A DNA stretch of 64,000 bases from Callaeas wilsoni (Eukaryota > Chordata > Aves > Passeriformes > Callaeidae): positions 17,643-81,642 of the forward strand of contig VWPU01017668.1 in the NCBI GenBank assembly GCA_013398955.1. The letters are read 5' to 3'. How positions within the stretch are numbered: the stretch's first letter is position 1; the number at the start of each line of letters is the position of its first letter. Shown piece by piece: positions 1 to 10,828 of this stretch. The position numbers were made by a program, and so were the translations under genes. Below the pieces are notes generated by a model. That model ran no database searches, was not told the origin of the DNA, and saw nothing but the letters and a program-made list of their open reading frames with translations.

Positions 1-997
1 GCATAACTGTATTTCACTGTTCAGCTTTCCAAACACTCTTCTGTGGTCTGTAGAGAAGAGAGAATTTAAGGACCCAAGCCTTTTCATCTTCTGTGCTGTC
101 AAATAAACTCTGTCATTCTGAAGTAATATTTCCCGGGCATATTTTTTTTTTTCACAGATTTCTTTTCACATTAAGATCAGCAAAAGCTCTCTCTGGGAAG
201 CCTGATTAAAAATGCAGTTCCTCCCAAGAAAGAAAAGAAAATAACGTTTTCGGCACCAAAAGAGATTACAAAATTATCATGAAAAAATGAAATGAATTTT
301 GAAGATTATGTATTGCAGGAAAGTAGGTAGAAGTGACCTCAGGGCTTTCTGCTCTTTGTAAAATAGTTTGTGGGTTTTTTGAATAGACATCTGCTAAGAG
401 TATAGGTGACAAAGACTCTCAGAGACAAGAAATGTCCTGTATTTGGATTAGCTTCAAGAGATTGAGGAAAATAGCTAGTTTCTTTGCGAAATTTACTCTT
501 GTCTGTATACTAAAAACAAACCAGCAAACAAAAAATCTCCACAAAAACCCAAACAGAACCCTCCAACAAATACCCTAGGAAACTGCAGTTTCTCTTCAGC
601 TACATGGTGTTAGCATTGCTGGGAATGCAAACACAGGTGGCTTCCAGCTCTGCTGCAGACCTTTGCCTCTTAGGATCAGAGTGGGGCATTAGCAAGTCAA
701 GGCGTGGGAGTACAAGCACTGCTTTCCTAGTTTACTCTTTTGAGCTGGATTGTTTTCTTTTGGAGTGGTATGATTAACCATGTAACTGCCTTCATTCTAC
801 TTGGGCTTTGACTCTATTAAGAAAAGAGAGAAAATCTCAGGAAAAGAAGTAATTTCTCCTTTGGCCTTTTTGATATTGTAGAGAGGGTTTGGAAGAGAGG
901 ATTCCAGTGGCTTCAGATGTTACCTTCTATATTGCATATGACCAAAATCTTTTCAAACAGTGTCCTTTTTATAAATATGTTTCCAGTCCAGAACAAG
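1..997. other. Unique AT-rich non-coding sequence
   Basis: No gene or repeat is recognised here. The stretch is AT-rich with short homopolymer runs, such as a T-run near 140-151 and A/C-rich sequence near 510-560. No open frame of useful length is present on either strand. Confidence 0.6.
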
Positions 998-1275
998 AAA
1001 GATGGAGAGAGACTATTTACTATGTACAAGAAAAAGAGGAATGGCTTCAAGCTGAAAAAGAGTAGGTTTAGGTTAGATATTAGGAAGAAATTCTAGTGGT
1101 GAGGCACTGGAACAGGTTGCGCGGAGAAGCTATGGATTCTCCATCCCTAGAAATGTTCAAGGCCAGGTCAGATGAAGCTCTGACCAACCTGGTCTAGTGG
1201 AATGTACCCCTCCCATGGCAGTGGGGTTGGAACAAGATGATCTTCCAACCAAGCCAGTCTATTATTTTCTGATCT
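998..1275 (+). mobile_element. CR1 LINE, 3' end fragment
   Basis: This is the 3' end of a chicken-repeat-1 non-LTR retrotransposon, heavily 5'-truncated and inactive. Recognisable CR1 phrases occur in the expected order: 'ggaatggcttcaagctg', 'ttaggttagatattagg', 'aagaaattct', 'gaggcactggaacaggttgc', 'gttcaaggccaggtcagatg', 'caacctggtctagtggaatg', and 'ggttggaacaagatgatctt'. The family's usual text after 'gatgatctt' is shortened by a small deletion. The terminal ATTCTATG repeat has decayed into 'gtctattattttctg'. Copies of this kind arise by target-primed reverse transcription that stops early. The right edge is uncertain by about 15 bases because of that decay. Confidence 0.9.
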
Positions 1276-3639
1276 TTAGAGAAAAAATAATCTATTAAGA
1301 TATCTGTTGTTGTGTTTTGACAGCCTGAATTCTTTGTAACACCATAATATTGAATGGTTCTCCAACTCGTGTAACCTCCATCCGTAAGCAACCCCTCTCA
1401 CGTTTCCTCCTCAAACATCCTTTCAGATAAATATACATTTCACAGGAACAGAGTATGTGTATTGTTATTAGCAAAAAATGATGGTGCTTCCCTGAGGCCC
1501 ATGCTTTATCAATAACTTTTATAAAGTGTGTTTTGCATCTTGAGATGTGTCTAGCATTCCAGCTTGGAGCAGCACATTGCATACCTGGAAAGCAACAGTG
1601 ACTGTCTTTCCTGTGTCTTTCATCAATCATTTGAGATGAGTTGTGTAAAATCCAACTGACCCTTCTATAATAACTAGGGGAAGATAGCTTTGAATTGTCA
1701 TTTTGATAAATTTTGGAGTATTGGCAGTGTTCTGGGCTAAGGAGCCAGGCATGCAAGCCTTTCATCTGTCAGTGTCATTATGAAATATCTTAAAAGAACA
1801 GGGGGAATAGTGATTCGATAAATCTTATCTCCATGAATGAGTGGATTTTGCGTGGTTTCATAATCTACTGAACTCTAATAGCTTATATCCTTTGCTTCAA
1901 AAATAGCTGTTAGAACAGGTGTTTGATGAGTCTGTGTACTGTTTTCCTGCAACCCCTTAGATTTGTTTATGTCAATGAATGACTTTCAGTGGTGAATACC
2001 ATAGGAATTATTTGCCTATGTGGTGCATGCATGGTTTTAACAATTTATTGTGTGATAAAACCAAATCTTTTGCTCTTCTCCATGTTACTCTGTAGGGTAG
2101 AAAACCAAAGGCAGATGGAACACCTTTCACAGCAGCATTGCAAAAAAAAATTCAAAACTAGGTGAAATCATTTCTGTTACATGTGGCACCAAATAAAATG
2201 CTGGTTTTAGTATCCTATCTAATGTCTGCTACGTGGTTGGGGCCTATACTGATAATTTACTGCAGTCTGAGGACCAATTGTGTTTTGTTGTATTCACCCT
2301 TGACTATGTGTCAGTTTTAGTACAGATTAAAAGTTGAGGTCGTAGCTTCACACACGCCATAGTTTAAAAGGAACACAAATAACAATGGTATTTGAAATTA
2401 AAATAAGCTTCCATGATAAGAAGGGAAAAAACTGCCATTTTGCCACTTGTGTTACCATTTCTTTTTTGAGGAGAAGGCAGAAGAGGAGAAGAAGGGTGGA
2501 AATAAGAGGAGAGAAGGTAGCAATGCTGCCTTGCTGTTAGTAAGAATCAGGCTGTCATGCAAGTTCATCTCTCAAATACAGGGTATTTCTGGCAAAATAG
2601 CATGGGCAGTGCTGCAAATGCCAAAACCCCCAAGCCCATACACAGCAATTCCATGTGAAAAGACCCTGGTTTCTGGCTAAATGGTTTATAGGGTTTGCCA
2701 TTAAGAAACAGACCATTATTTGAATTATCTTAGGTATATCTAACTCTTCTAGACTATTAACCATTCTCCACAGTTTCATGTTGAGTCATCGTGACCACTC
2801 TTCTTACTGAGGCCAGGAGAGCAGTGTGTCTATGAGATATTTTGTCCCAAAGAAGCTGCAGGTAGCTGGCAGGATTCAGTGGACAACGCAAGCAGCTGTG
2901 TGAAGACGCTGGGAACATATGTGGTAGCACAGGAATGACTTGCTGTGCTGCCAGGTAGGAATGAGAGTGTCTGTCTCAGTTTTTGTTTCTTTCCTGTTTG
3001 GTGGAGATGATCGAGCCAGGGCTTATTAGAACAGATTTACCATGCTTGTATTTTATGGCTGTGATTTGGCCTTGTGCCGTGGATGGCAGAGTTTTCCAGG
3101 TGGTGCCTTGTATTTGAGGAATGATCCTGATTTTCCTGAGTATCTCCACATAGCACTGGCAAAAGAGGATTATTATTTTCTACCCAGGATAAGATTCCTC
3201 CATGCTCTGAAAGTCTGGACAAACAGCATTTCCTCAATATGTGTCCAGACAAAGCATTAGTACAAAAATTAGAATCTTTGCCAGGAAGGGAAAAAAAAGT
3301 GCAGCAGTGTCATTTGAGAGGAGATTCAAGCTGAGTTCTAGTATCTAATTATTTAATTTAATTAATATAAACACAACTGTGATTTTTTTTTTCACTAATT
3401 CAGCTTGTTTTTTACTGCCAGCTTACATTTGTGTGACAGTATTTTCAAAAATGAGGCAGCTTAGTTTGCTGGTGAATTAGAAGTTCATAGAGTAACTTGG
3501 TAGAAAAGAGCAAATCGACCTGGTGTTTTGAACACAGCGCAAAGAAAGTCTCGACATGAGAGAAATATGAAGAGGCAGCAGCCGTGTCCTGACAGCGCTG
3601 ATGAATGGCAGGTGGCCACAAGCCTGACTGCTTCTCTTT
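1276..3639. other. Unique non-coding sequence
   Basis: No gene is recognised. A minus-strand open frame of 156 codons (1295-1765) is the longest in the window. It has low-complexity, non-domain content and no codon pattern suggesting selection. A purine-rich tract (GAA/GGA type) lies at about 2467-2516. Two opposite-strand frames at about 3037-3260 shadow each other and are not supported as coding. Confidence 0.55.
2467..2516. repeat. Purine-rich low-complexity tract
   Basis: An almost pure A/G stretch of irregular gaa, gga and aag units. Such polypurine tracts are common simple sequence in vertebrate DNA. No exact repeat unit is maintained. Confidence 0.7.
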
Positions 3640-3815
3640 GGTTGCTGCTGGTGATTCGCAGGCAGGTGGGTGAGAATGTTAAAGGCCTGACACGTGGAGT
3701 GACAGATACCCTTAGTGCTTGTGTGCACAGCGCACTGGCGTGGCTTAAAATAGAGCCAGCTGCATGCATAATTAAGGAGAAATAATTGCAATGCACTTAT
3801 GTAAATTGTCTTGTG
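3640..3815. promoter_or_regulatory. Candidate conserved non-coding regulatory element
   Basis: The block combines several transcription-factor-like motifs in under 130 bp. There is a CACGTG E-box (3691-3696), a MEF2-like A/T core 'cttaaaatag' (about 3745-3754), a CAGCTG E-box (3757-3762), and an octamer/homeodomain string ATGCATAATTA (3764-3774) followed by AATAATTGCAATGCA. Dense TAAT and ATGCA motifs with little low-complexity sequence are typical of vertebrate enhancers. The enhancer role is inference from composition, and I cannot see alignment to other species. It ends just before a G-quadruplex motif. Confidence 0.3.
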
Positions 3816-3823
3816 GTTCATCT

Positions 3824-3843
3824 CCCCCCCACCCTCCCACCCC
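3824..3843 (-). other. G-quadruplex motif, minus strand
   Basis: The plus strand has four C-runs at 3824-3830, 3832-3834, 3836-3838 and 3840-3843, separated by single bases (a, t, a). On the minus strand this gives four G-runs of 4, 3, 3 and 7 with one-base loops, the arrangement known to give the most stable parallel quadruplexes. Confidence 0.8.
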
Positions 3844-3846
3844 GCT

Positions 3847-6800
3847 CAGTGTTTCCATCAGGAAGGTCCCATAGTCAAAGATTCACCTAATCAGTGCGAA
3901 ACACTAAAATACTATATTTGGAGCAACAAAAAATTAGTTGTTTTCAGTAAGAGAATAAGAACAATATCGTTTGACAGAAGTATGTGGCTCCAAAGTATGT
4001 AAGAGTCGATGTTGGCAATCTGGCAGGTCGTTCTACAAACAAAAATTAATTTTAGAAACCTGCATGTGAATTTAGTAGTTCTGTCATTCTTGCTGTCTTG
4101 TAACTCAGATAAATATCTTATATTTTCTGCTAGCTGAAATTCTGCCTACATAAGCTTTTCCATTCAGCCTGTTAGAATCATTCTGGCAATATATGACTGT
4201 GAATTTAACCTCGTTTTTGTTTGTACTAATTATAAGTTATATTGTATTTTTACTTTCTTTGGGAGAAACACAAAACCTCTCTTCCATATGTAATGGTTTT
4301 ATATATCTCCCGGATGACTGTTCTGGATGCATCTGGAGCATTGTTTTCAATAAAATATTCTTTCACTCCTCTTTACTCATATTCCCCTTTCTTTATAAAT
4401 TGAATAAAACTCTGCATATAGTTCTAACAAATTACTGTATTTCCAGATGACTGGTGACTGCGTGCATCAGATTCAAAAACAGTAGTCCAGAAAGCAGGGG
4501 ATATATTTCATTGCTTGGGAAGTTTGTAAAACGCTCATATTGGCCGTTCAGTTTTCTCAGTACATGACTGATCACATGGCACAGAAGATAACTTTCAAAA
4601 GCTCTGATGCACTCTAAGTTCCTAAATCCTGGACTCGATTTGCAGAGCTGTAACACAAGTGGTGGTATGAGCAGCTCCTGTGTCTGAGACCTCATTCTTG
4701 CTTTTATTTGACTACTTTTAGGAGCAGCAAGGAATTGAGTCACCCTTAGCTCACACAGTCGCTGAACCGTTCTGAGATTTCTCTGGAGAGTGCAAGCCAT
4801 AGTGTGATGGTCTTGAGGGAACAATTGCCTGTTACACTTTTCACTCAACCTCTGTTAGATACTGAGTACACCACTTGGCCACTATTAGAGGTCGATTGTA
4901 ATTATCCTGGATCTAGTCTGGACTTAAGCTCATACCATGCAGGTTTTTTCCTGACTTAAATTTCTGGAACACAAGAAGCATTTAGCAAAAAAGAAACATT
5001 GTGACCGCAACAGCTCCCTGCAGAAATTCCTCTGCTTTCCTCTAGGATGTAATGCAGGAGGTCAAGAAACAGGAAAGGCAGCAAAGCAGAAAAAGTAGCA
5101 TAAAGCGGGAGATGAACATCTGCTCATTCTGTGCTACATTCTATAATCGAAGCCCTGAAAAAGTAAAACATCAAGTACTATATGAAGCATAACCATTGAT
5201 TTCTGTTTCATAGTCTCTACCTTTTTTGCACTTAGGGACAGCTGAATTCAAAATATTTATGGTTGGCTGTACAGCAAATGCTGGAATAAGCCTTTCCTTG
5301 CTCCTTTTCTGTTGCAGTGTCCTAACATGCAGAGCTTGTGAAACTTCAGTATGTGTTTGAAAAAGATATAAGATGTGGTGCAATCATGTGAAACTCTGAG
5401 ATGGGAAGAGTTCCTCTCATGCAGCAATCACCAGTAAATCTATTCAGTGGTTCGTTCATCAGCCTCACTTTAAAGCTGATTATCTCCCCTTGGAGCTGGT
5501 GGTGGTGGTCTGTACAACTGTTTTTGAACAGTGGGTCCAAGGGAAGATATTTTCCCTTGAAAGCTGGCAATATGTTGAAATAATTGAGGCTCTGTGTAAG
5601 TGCCCAATGCCATATCCACATCGTGGATATGCAGTACTAAGTCCTGAATTAATACCAAGCATGGAACTGCTGATATCACATTTTAGTACATGGGATGGTG
5701 TAAAACGTATCACGTACCAAAAAGACATGGTAAAAGCTACTGAAAGGATTAATTTAGATGCAGTGTTTTGAAGAGGCATCTTGCAGCACTCTAACATTAT
5801 TGGAGCCCAGATCACAGCGCCTATAGAAAATGTTGCCCAAAACTTTCCATTTTTAATGTCCTTTGATTGCTTATAATTTTCAGCCTTTAAAGCACAAGAA
5901 AAGAGAATTCTCCATGCTGGTCATCTGCCAAAATCTCTTTTCGAGTAGTGTTTTAGCTAGGACATCTTATCCTCTCTCTGAAAAGAAAAAAGCATATTAA
6001 GGTATTTTATTATGAGAAAACTTGAATTCTAAAGAAATTGATAACCAAGCCCTTGTACTCTTTTTGAGTTGGGAAAGATGGAGCTACTGTTGCAATAGAA
6101 GGACTGCTGGGCAGTGTCAGCAATAGCAAAATATCACTACTTGCAAGATATAAATAAAACACTAGGAAAAGTTTTGCCACCTTTGGTCTTCCAAAAGGTT
6201 GGCAGCAATTTCAAATCAATGTATTGATTAAAAGGAATTTGTATTGATTAAAAGGAATTGCTTATTCAAAAATAAGTAAAGTCTGAAATACTCATATAAA
6301 CTATATGCCAAATTTTCCCATCACACGTCAAGTGTTAGTTCTTCAAAAGTAGTTGATCTGTATCTATTTTAGGAAAATATAATTGAGATGGAGCCAATTA
6401 ATTTGAAAGCATCAATTTAGTCAATCCCTAATATTTGCTTTGTTTTCTGTGTGCGTTTTAAATGAATGAAGTGAAAATACAAAAACTCATCTCTTTTAAG
6501 GACATCTGCAAATAATAAGATTAAAATCAATCAAAGCCTGGTTTAGAAAAAGAAGCCGGGCTTCCATCTGATAGAGTTTTCCTAGAATTGCAGACTCGAA
6601 CTGCAGTGACATAACCAGTTTCTTCAGAAGTGATTTTTATGTGTATGCCCACATGCCAGGGTGAACTGCATGTTACTCTTACACAAAGTGCTGCTTTTTG
6701 CACTCCATTTTTGTCGAGTTAGAGCTGACCCTGCATTTGCCACAAGAATATGGACAGCTTCTGTTGTGTCTAAGAGCAGAGATCTCAAAGGTCACTGCAG

Positions 6801-8637
6801 CCATGGATGTTGCTTCTTCTTATTTCACATAACATTAATCCATTCGGGGAAGTCAAAGCTTCATGAATTGCTTATCAGGAGCTTTTAGTCTGTAGTTCTC
6901 AGTTTACCATTCGAAGTCTGACTTACACTGTAATCTCCATTTTATAGAGATAATCTATTAAACAGCCCTTACAACTGAAACATCCGAAAGGTTCTGTCCT
7001 CGCAGTCCCATTGCCTGTCCAGGTACTGAATTTGTCTTCAAGAAAATTGGAGCCCTAAGCTGGATACTAGTAAATTAACCCAGTTTCTAATCTTCCTACG
7101 TGCTTTTAAATAATATATTAGTCCAGAAATTATTTGGGCATAAGTATGAGGCATTAATGTATAAATTCAGTGTATAATTCATTAATCAGACGAATAATTT
7201 CCAAAGTATCAACAGAAGTAAAGAAATTCTTAAGAGATGTGTATTTATATGCATATGGACATTATAATGTATAAAATTATCATCCTAATATCCTATTGTG
7301 GCTTGTGTTTGATACAAATACTGCACAAAATGCAACCAAACATTTGCCTCTGCTCTCTGTTGCCTCTTTTTTTTTCAAGTGAAGCACATATACATGGTCT
7401 AAAATAGGTTGAAGTCTCTAGAGGCTGGAATTAACAGCCATTTAAGACAAAGTTTTACAGATCTTTTTGAAGTCAAGGCTAAGTCTATCTCCCAATAGGA
7501 GACTCTTCCTTTTGGGTGTCCTTGTTTTAGTTTGTTTGTTTATTTAGCCTGACTTGCATAACTATGGCCATGTTGTGGTTTTTTTTCTGAACTCTCTGAA
7601 ATGTTCTTTATTCATGAACGACGGATACATCTTTCTCATTTGGTATATATTTGGACATCCTGAAAGTTCTGTGATGTTCCAAATGACGATGAAAGTTTCT
7701 GTATAATTTCTTTTTCTCCTTCTTTGGTGAAACAGCCTTTTTCAAATACCACCTCTACCTCTGGAAAAAGACGAACAAATGCAGCCCCTGGGATGGGTAC
7801 ACTGCCTTTTTTATTACTTAAACAGCTTCTGAATGAGGCCCCTCATTCTACATGTGGAAGAGACCAATCGTACTGGTAGGTGGTTGCATTCTTGAATCAT
7901 CTACTGAGGTCTGCTTGATTTTGTGACAATTTGGTGATAATTTTTGAAGGTCAGTCCAAGAAAATAAAAAAATCTGGTCAGGTCTTGTGTAATTTTCTTA
8001 AAGAAAGGCCTGTGAGTCTGCAACTGCCCTGTGGTATGCTCCTAAGTAAGCCATCAAAAGGCCCTGTGTCCTGCTGTCCCTGATGGCTATAAAAAGGTAA
8101 TTTTTTGAAGTGTTGTGAGATTTTTGTCAAGGTAAACAGAATTATGGAAAAAATTGATTCTATGCAGTACAGTATTGAGAATTATGTATGGCTAGCCAGA
8201 AGATGGTTGAGAAAATGCCCTCAGATGAAGGAAAAGTCCATAGAGATATCTATGTAACATTTCAACATGAAGAAAAAAATCCCCTAAGTAGCTGAAATGA
8301 AAACTGGCTTCTCCCACTCTCCTCTACAGATTGTATATCCTCCTTTCTGCTTGCACATCTACGCTGTGAACCCAGCCTAAACTGGGATTACGGAGACATG
8401 AAGAATTTGGTTCTGTATGATTTATTACAAAAATTACAAACAAAGTTGTGTCAACAAAAGACGTAAGGGCAGCCCAGGCTCCCTGTACATGCAAAGATAA
8501 GCAGCATATGCAGGTGCTTGAGTGTGTGCTCCACCGTGTGTGTTCCAGCTCTGCTTTCTGCAAGCTCCTCTGAAGGCATGATTTCCTTCCGCTTGTCCTG
8601 CTTGCAGAGAGGGGTGGAGTTTAGCACTGTGTGGATG
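3847..8637. other. Unique AT-rich non-coding sequence
   Basis: No gene or transposable element is recognised. Small features are a 20-base unit repeated twice at 6221-6260 and a short hairpin at 5611-5631 (CATATCCAC, three-base loop, GTGGATATG). A minus-strand 138-codon frame at 4432-4848 has no recognisable domain and is judged fortuitous. Confidence 0.55.
6221..6260. repeat. 20-bp tandem duplication
   Basis: The unit 'gtattgattaaaaggaatt' plus one base occurs twice in direct succession, at 6221-6240 and 6241-6260. Only the last base differs (t versus g). It is probably replication slippage. Confidence 0.9.
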
Positions 8638-8965
8638 TGTCCAGGTTGTTATTCCATGCCACCCACATCATCGACGGGCGCGTGGTTTCAGCAGGAGAAG
8701 CTGGGGCGCCCTTTCGGAATTCAGCCATTTTGCCTTGTTCTGGGAAGGTGTCAGCATCAACCCTTGTGGATTCGGTGACTCCGCTGCCCTGCTGGTCCCT
8801 CCTTCTCCCATTTTTGCTGGAGCACAACGACGGACCTTTACTGCTGAAAGGGACAGCGGCGAAAACACGATCAACCACAGTGCTGAAAGAACAGCACCAG
8901 CAGGGAAGCTGCTGGAGGGGATGGGCTGGTGGAGGGGGCGAGTCCAGCTGAGCCAAGCTGAGAAG
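8638..8965. other. CpG-rich patch, possible LTR or CpG island
   Basis: This stretch is clearly richer in G+C and CpG than its surroundings, with roughly 15 CpG dinucleotides by eye in about 300 bp, including CGACGGGCGCG and GGCGCC, while neighbours have almost none. Several short open frames overlap here in different frames, which is an effect of the GC content. It lies just upstream of the LTR-like tandem duplication at 9178. One reading is that both belong to one long plus-strand retroviral LTR or leader. The other is a small unmethylated CpG island marking a promoter. I recognise no coding motif. Confidence 0.4.
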
Positions 8966-9177
8966 AGCACAGTGGGGCAGTAGGAAAAGTGGCAGAACCC
9001 ACAGGTGGGCAGAGTTCAAAGCAGCAGCACAAGCATGTGCGCAGATCTGAGCTTGGAGGGGCTGCAGCACCACCCCTATTCAGACAATCTTACTTCTAGG
9101 AGGGTTATTTATCACTGTTCTTCATTATTTTGAGATGAGGGGAGGGAAGCATTATCTATGGGAGCTCCCCTGCCATA

Positions 9178-9455
9178 TTGCCTTTGTTCCCATATCCTGC
9201 TGCATGCAGGAACGGTGTCCTTATTGTCTCTGTCTGGGAAAACCCCATGGACAAGACCTTCAGGGAACACAGACCACCTTGTTTTTGTTCCCAGTGGTGA
9301 ATACCTTTATATGGTAAAACACCTTCTCTTTTATTGTATACTTCTGCTATTAATATTGCTCTTGCGAGCATCTTATTCCATTGCTCTGGGCTTTTAGTAA
9401 ATCCTTATCTCAACCCATAATCTCCCTTTTACTTTCTTTCTTACCGGAAGGAATT
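9178..9455 (+). repeat. LTR-like tandem unit, copy 1 (278 bp)
   Basis: First of two head-to-tail copies with a period of 278 bp. It ends with 'cttatctcaacccataatc', resembling the U5 region ('tatctcaaccca') of common bird ERV LTRs, and contains a TATA-like 'ctttatatggtaaaac'. It is therefore probably part of a solitary LTR on the plus strand. Small open frames here on both strands are repeat-derived and not genes. Confidence 0.75.
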
Positions 9456-9731
9456 TTGCCTTTGTTCCCATATCCTGCTGCATGCAGGAACGGTGTCCAT
9501 ATTGTCTCTGTCTGGGAAAACCCCATGGACAAGACCTTCAGGGAACATAGACCACCTTGGTTTTGTTCCCAGTGGTGAATACCTTTATATGGTAAAACAC
9601 CTTCTCTTTTATTGTATACTTCTGCTATTAATATTGCTCTTGCGAGCATCTTATTCCATTGCTCTGGGCTTTTAGTAAATCCTTATCTCAACCCATAATC
9701 TCCCTTTTAGTCCCGTTCCTTACCAGAAGGG
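9456..9731 (+). repeat. LTR-like tandem unit, copy 2
   Basis: Second copy of the same unit. Over its first roughly 254 bases it differs from copy 1 at only three positions that I can see (9221/9499, 9270/9548 and 9282/9560), so the duplication is recent. The last roughly 24 bases are much more different (about 7 to 9 changes), although 'ttacc.gaagg' is still shared. Confidence 0.75.
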
Positions 9732-10709
9732 GCAGGGGAAAGGAAGTGGCTTTTTTCTGCTGGTGTGAAAACCAGCTCGCCAATCTACTGTTTTAGGAAG
9801 CTTAGCTGTCATGTGAGGAACTTGGGCCTTTTTCTCAACAGATAAGTTTCTTTTCATTTGCATATGATTCAAAATTTAGATTAGGAGCTCACCAGAAAAG
9901 GGGGTGTACTGGAGTTCTGTTAGATATTTGGGGGGAATTGAACCAATAATTTTCTTAAATACTTCTACAATTTTACATTAAAAGCTACTTCTGAAAAGCA
10001 ATACATAAAACAAAATTTGAGAAGGGTGGGAAAGAGACCTTTTTCCATGCCCAGAATATTTTGGTAGAAGCAAATTACTAGGACTCCCAAAAACCATGAA
10101 GGGAAAGAATCAAAAGTCAGGTCTGTGTCACAAAAACATGCCGGATAATAAACTGTGTAGAAATTGTCATCAATCAAATTTGAGTTCAGATTTGCTGTTT
10201 TCTGTTGAACTAATGCCAGGCCATGGATAGCAAATGGGATTTTAATATGTCATAATCTGGCAGCCCAGTGACATTATACATTTCAAATCAGCAGTGAGAT
10301 CTTGGTCTTCATCCTCCTTTCCATTCTGGGCATGAAACAGTATTCTGATGGGTGCTTGGCTTAAATACATCCCCAAGCGGTTACCCTGGAGAATACTATG
10401 GGCTTGTAGAAAATAGCCTTAAATGGAATCTTCTAGTCTGAAGTATTTAGCATCAACAGATGTTATAAAATTTCACTAGAAGTGGCCTAGAATGGGGATG
10501 GAACCTGTCATTTTCCCCTCTCATTTCAGATTGTATAAAATATGGCTGAAATCCAGCTTTTTCCAGGTTAAATTGATTCATTGTCCTTCTGATATTTGAA
10601 TACTTCTTGGATTTTTTGATTTGTTCATGTCCTATGATTGCTCACTTTTGAGCCAGTCTTGAATTAGCAGGGTTAAAGTACTGCGAGAAAAAAGCTACTA
10701 CTTTGATTC
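9732..10709. other. Unique non-coding sequence
   Basis: The left edge ('ggcaggggaaaggaagtgg' and onward) may still belong to the LTR-like element. The rest is AT-rich unique sequence with an ATTTGCAT octamer at 9856-9863. No gene is seen. Confidence 0.5.
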
Positions 10710-10828
10710 AAGGATCTCAAAACACTTGAAAAATTAATTAATCCTCATTACAGTTCTATTAGGTAGGTGGATTATATAAATGTGTAGACTGTGGCTAAGT
10801 GACTTACCTCAGATTACTTAGTGCGGCT
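10710..10828 (-). mobile_element. MIR/CORE-SINE remnant
   Basis: The sequence follows the reverse complement of the MIR SINE consensus in order. It shows 'caaaacactt', 'taattaatcctcattacag', 'ttctattaggtaggtggatta', a decayed middle, then 'ctaagtgacttacctcagatta', corresponding to the 'ttaagtgacttgcccaaggtca' part of MIR. MIR-like SINEs are ancient in amniotes, so heavy decay is expected. The family call is from memory of the consensus. The element is a non-autonomous, long-dead retroposon. Confidence 0.6.

Noticed and set aside
1295..1765. 156-codon minus-strand open frame, longest in the window
   Set aside because: No recognisable domain and no splice or promoter context. A frame of this length can arise by chance in 64 kb.
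4432..4848. 138-codon minus-strand open frame
   Set aside because: No recognisable protein features.
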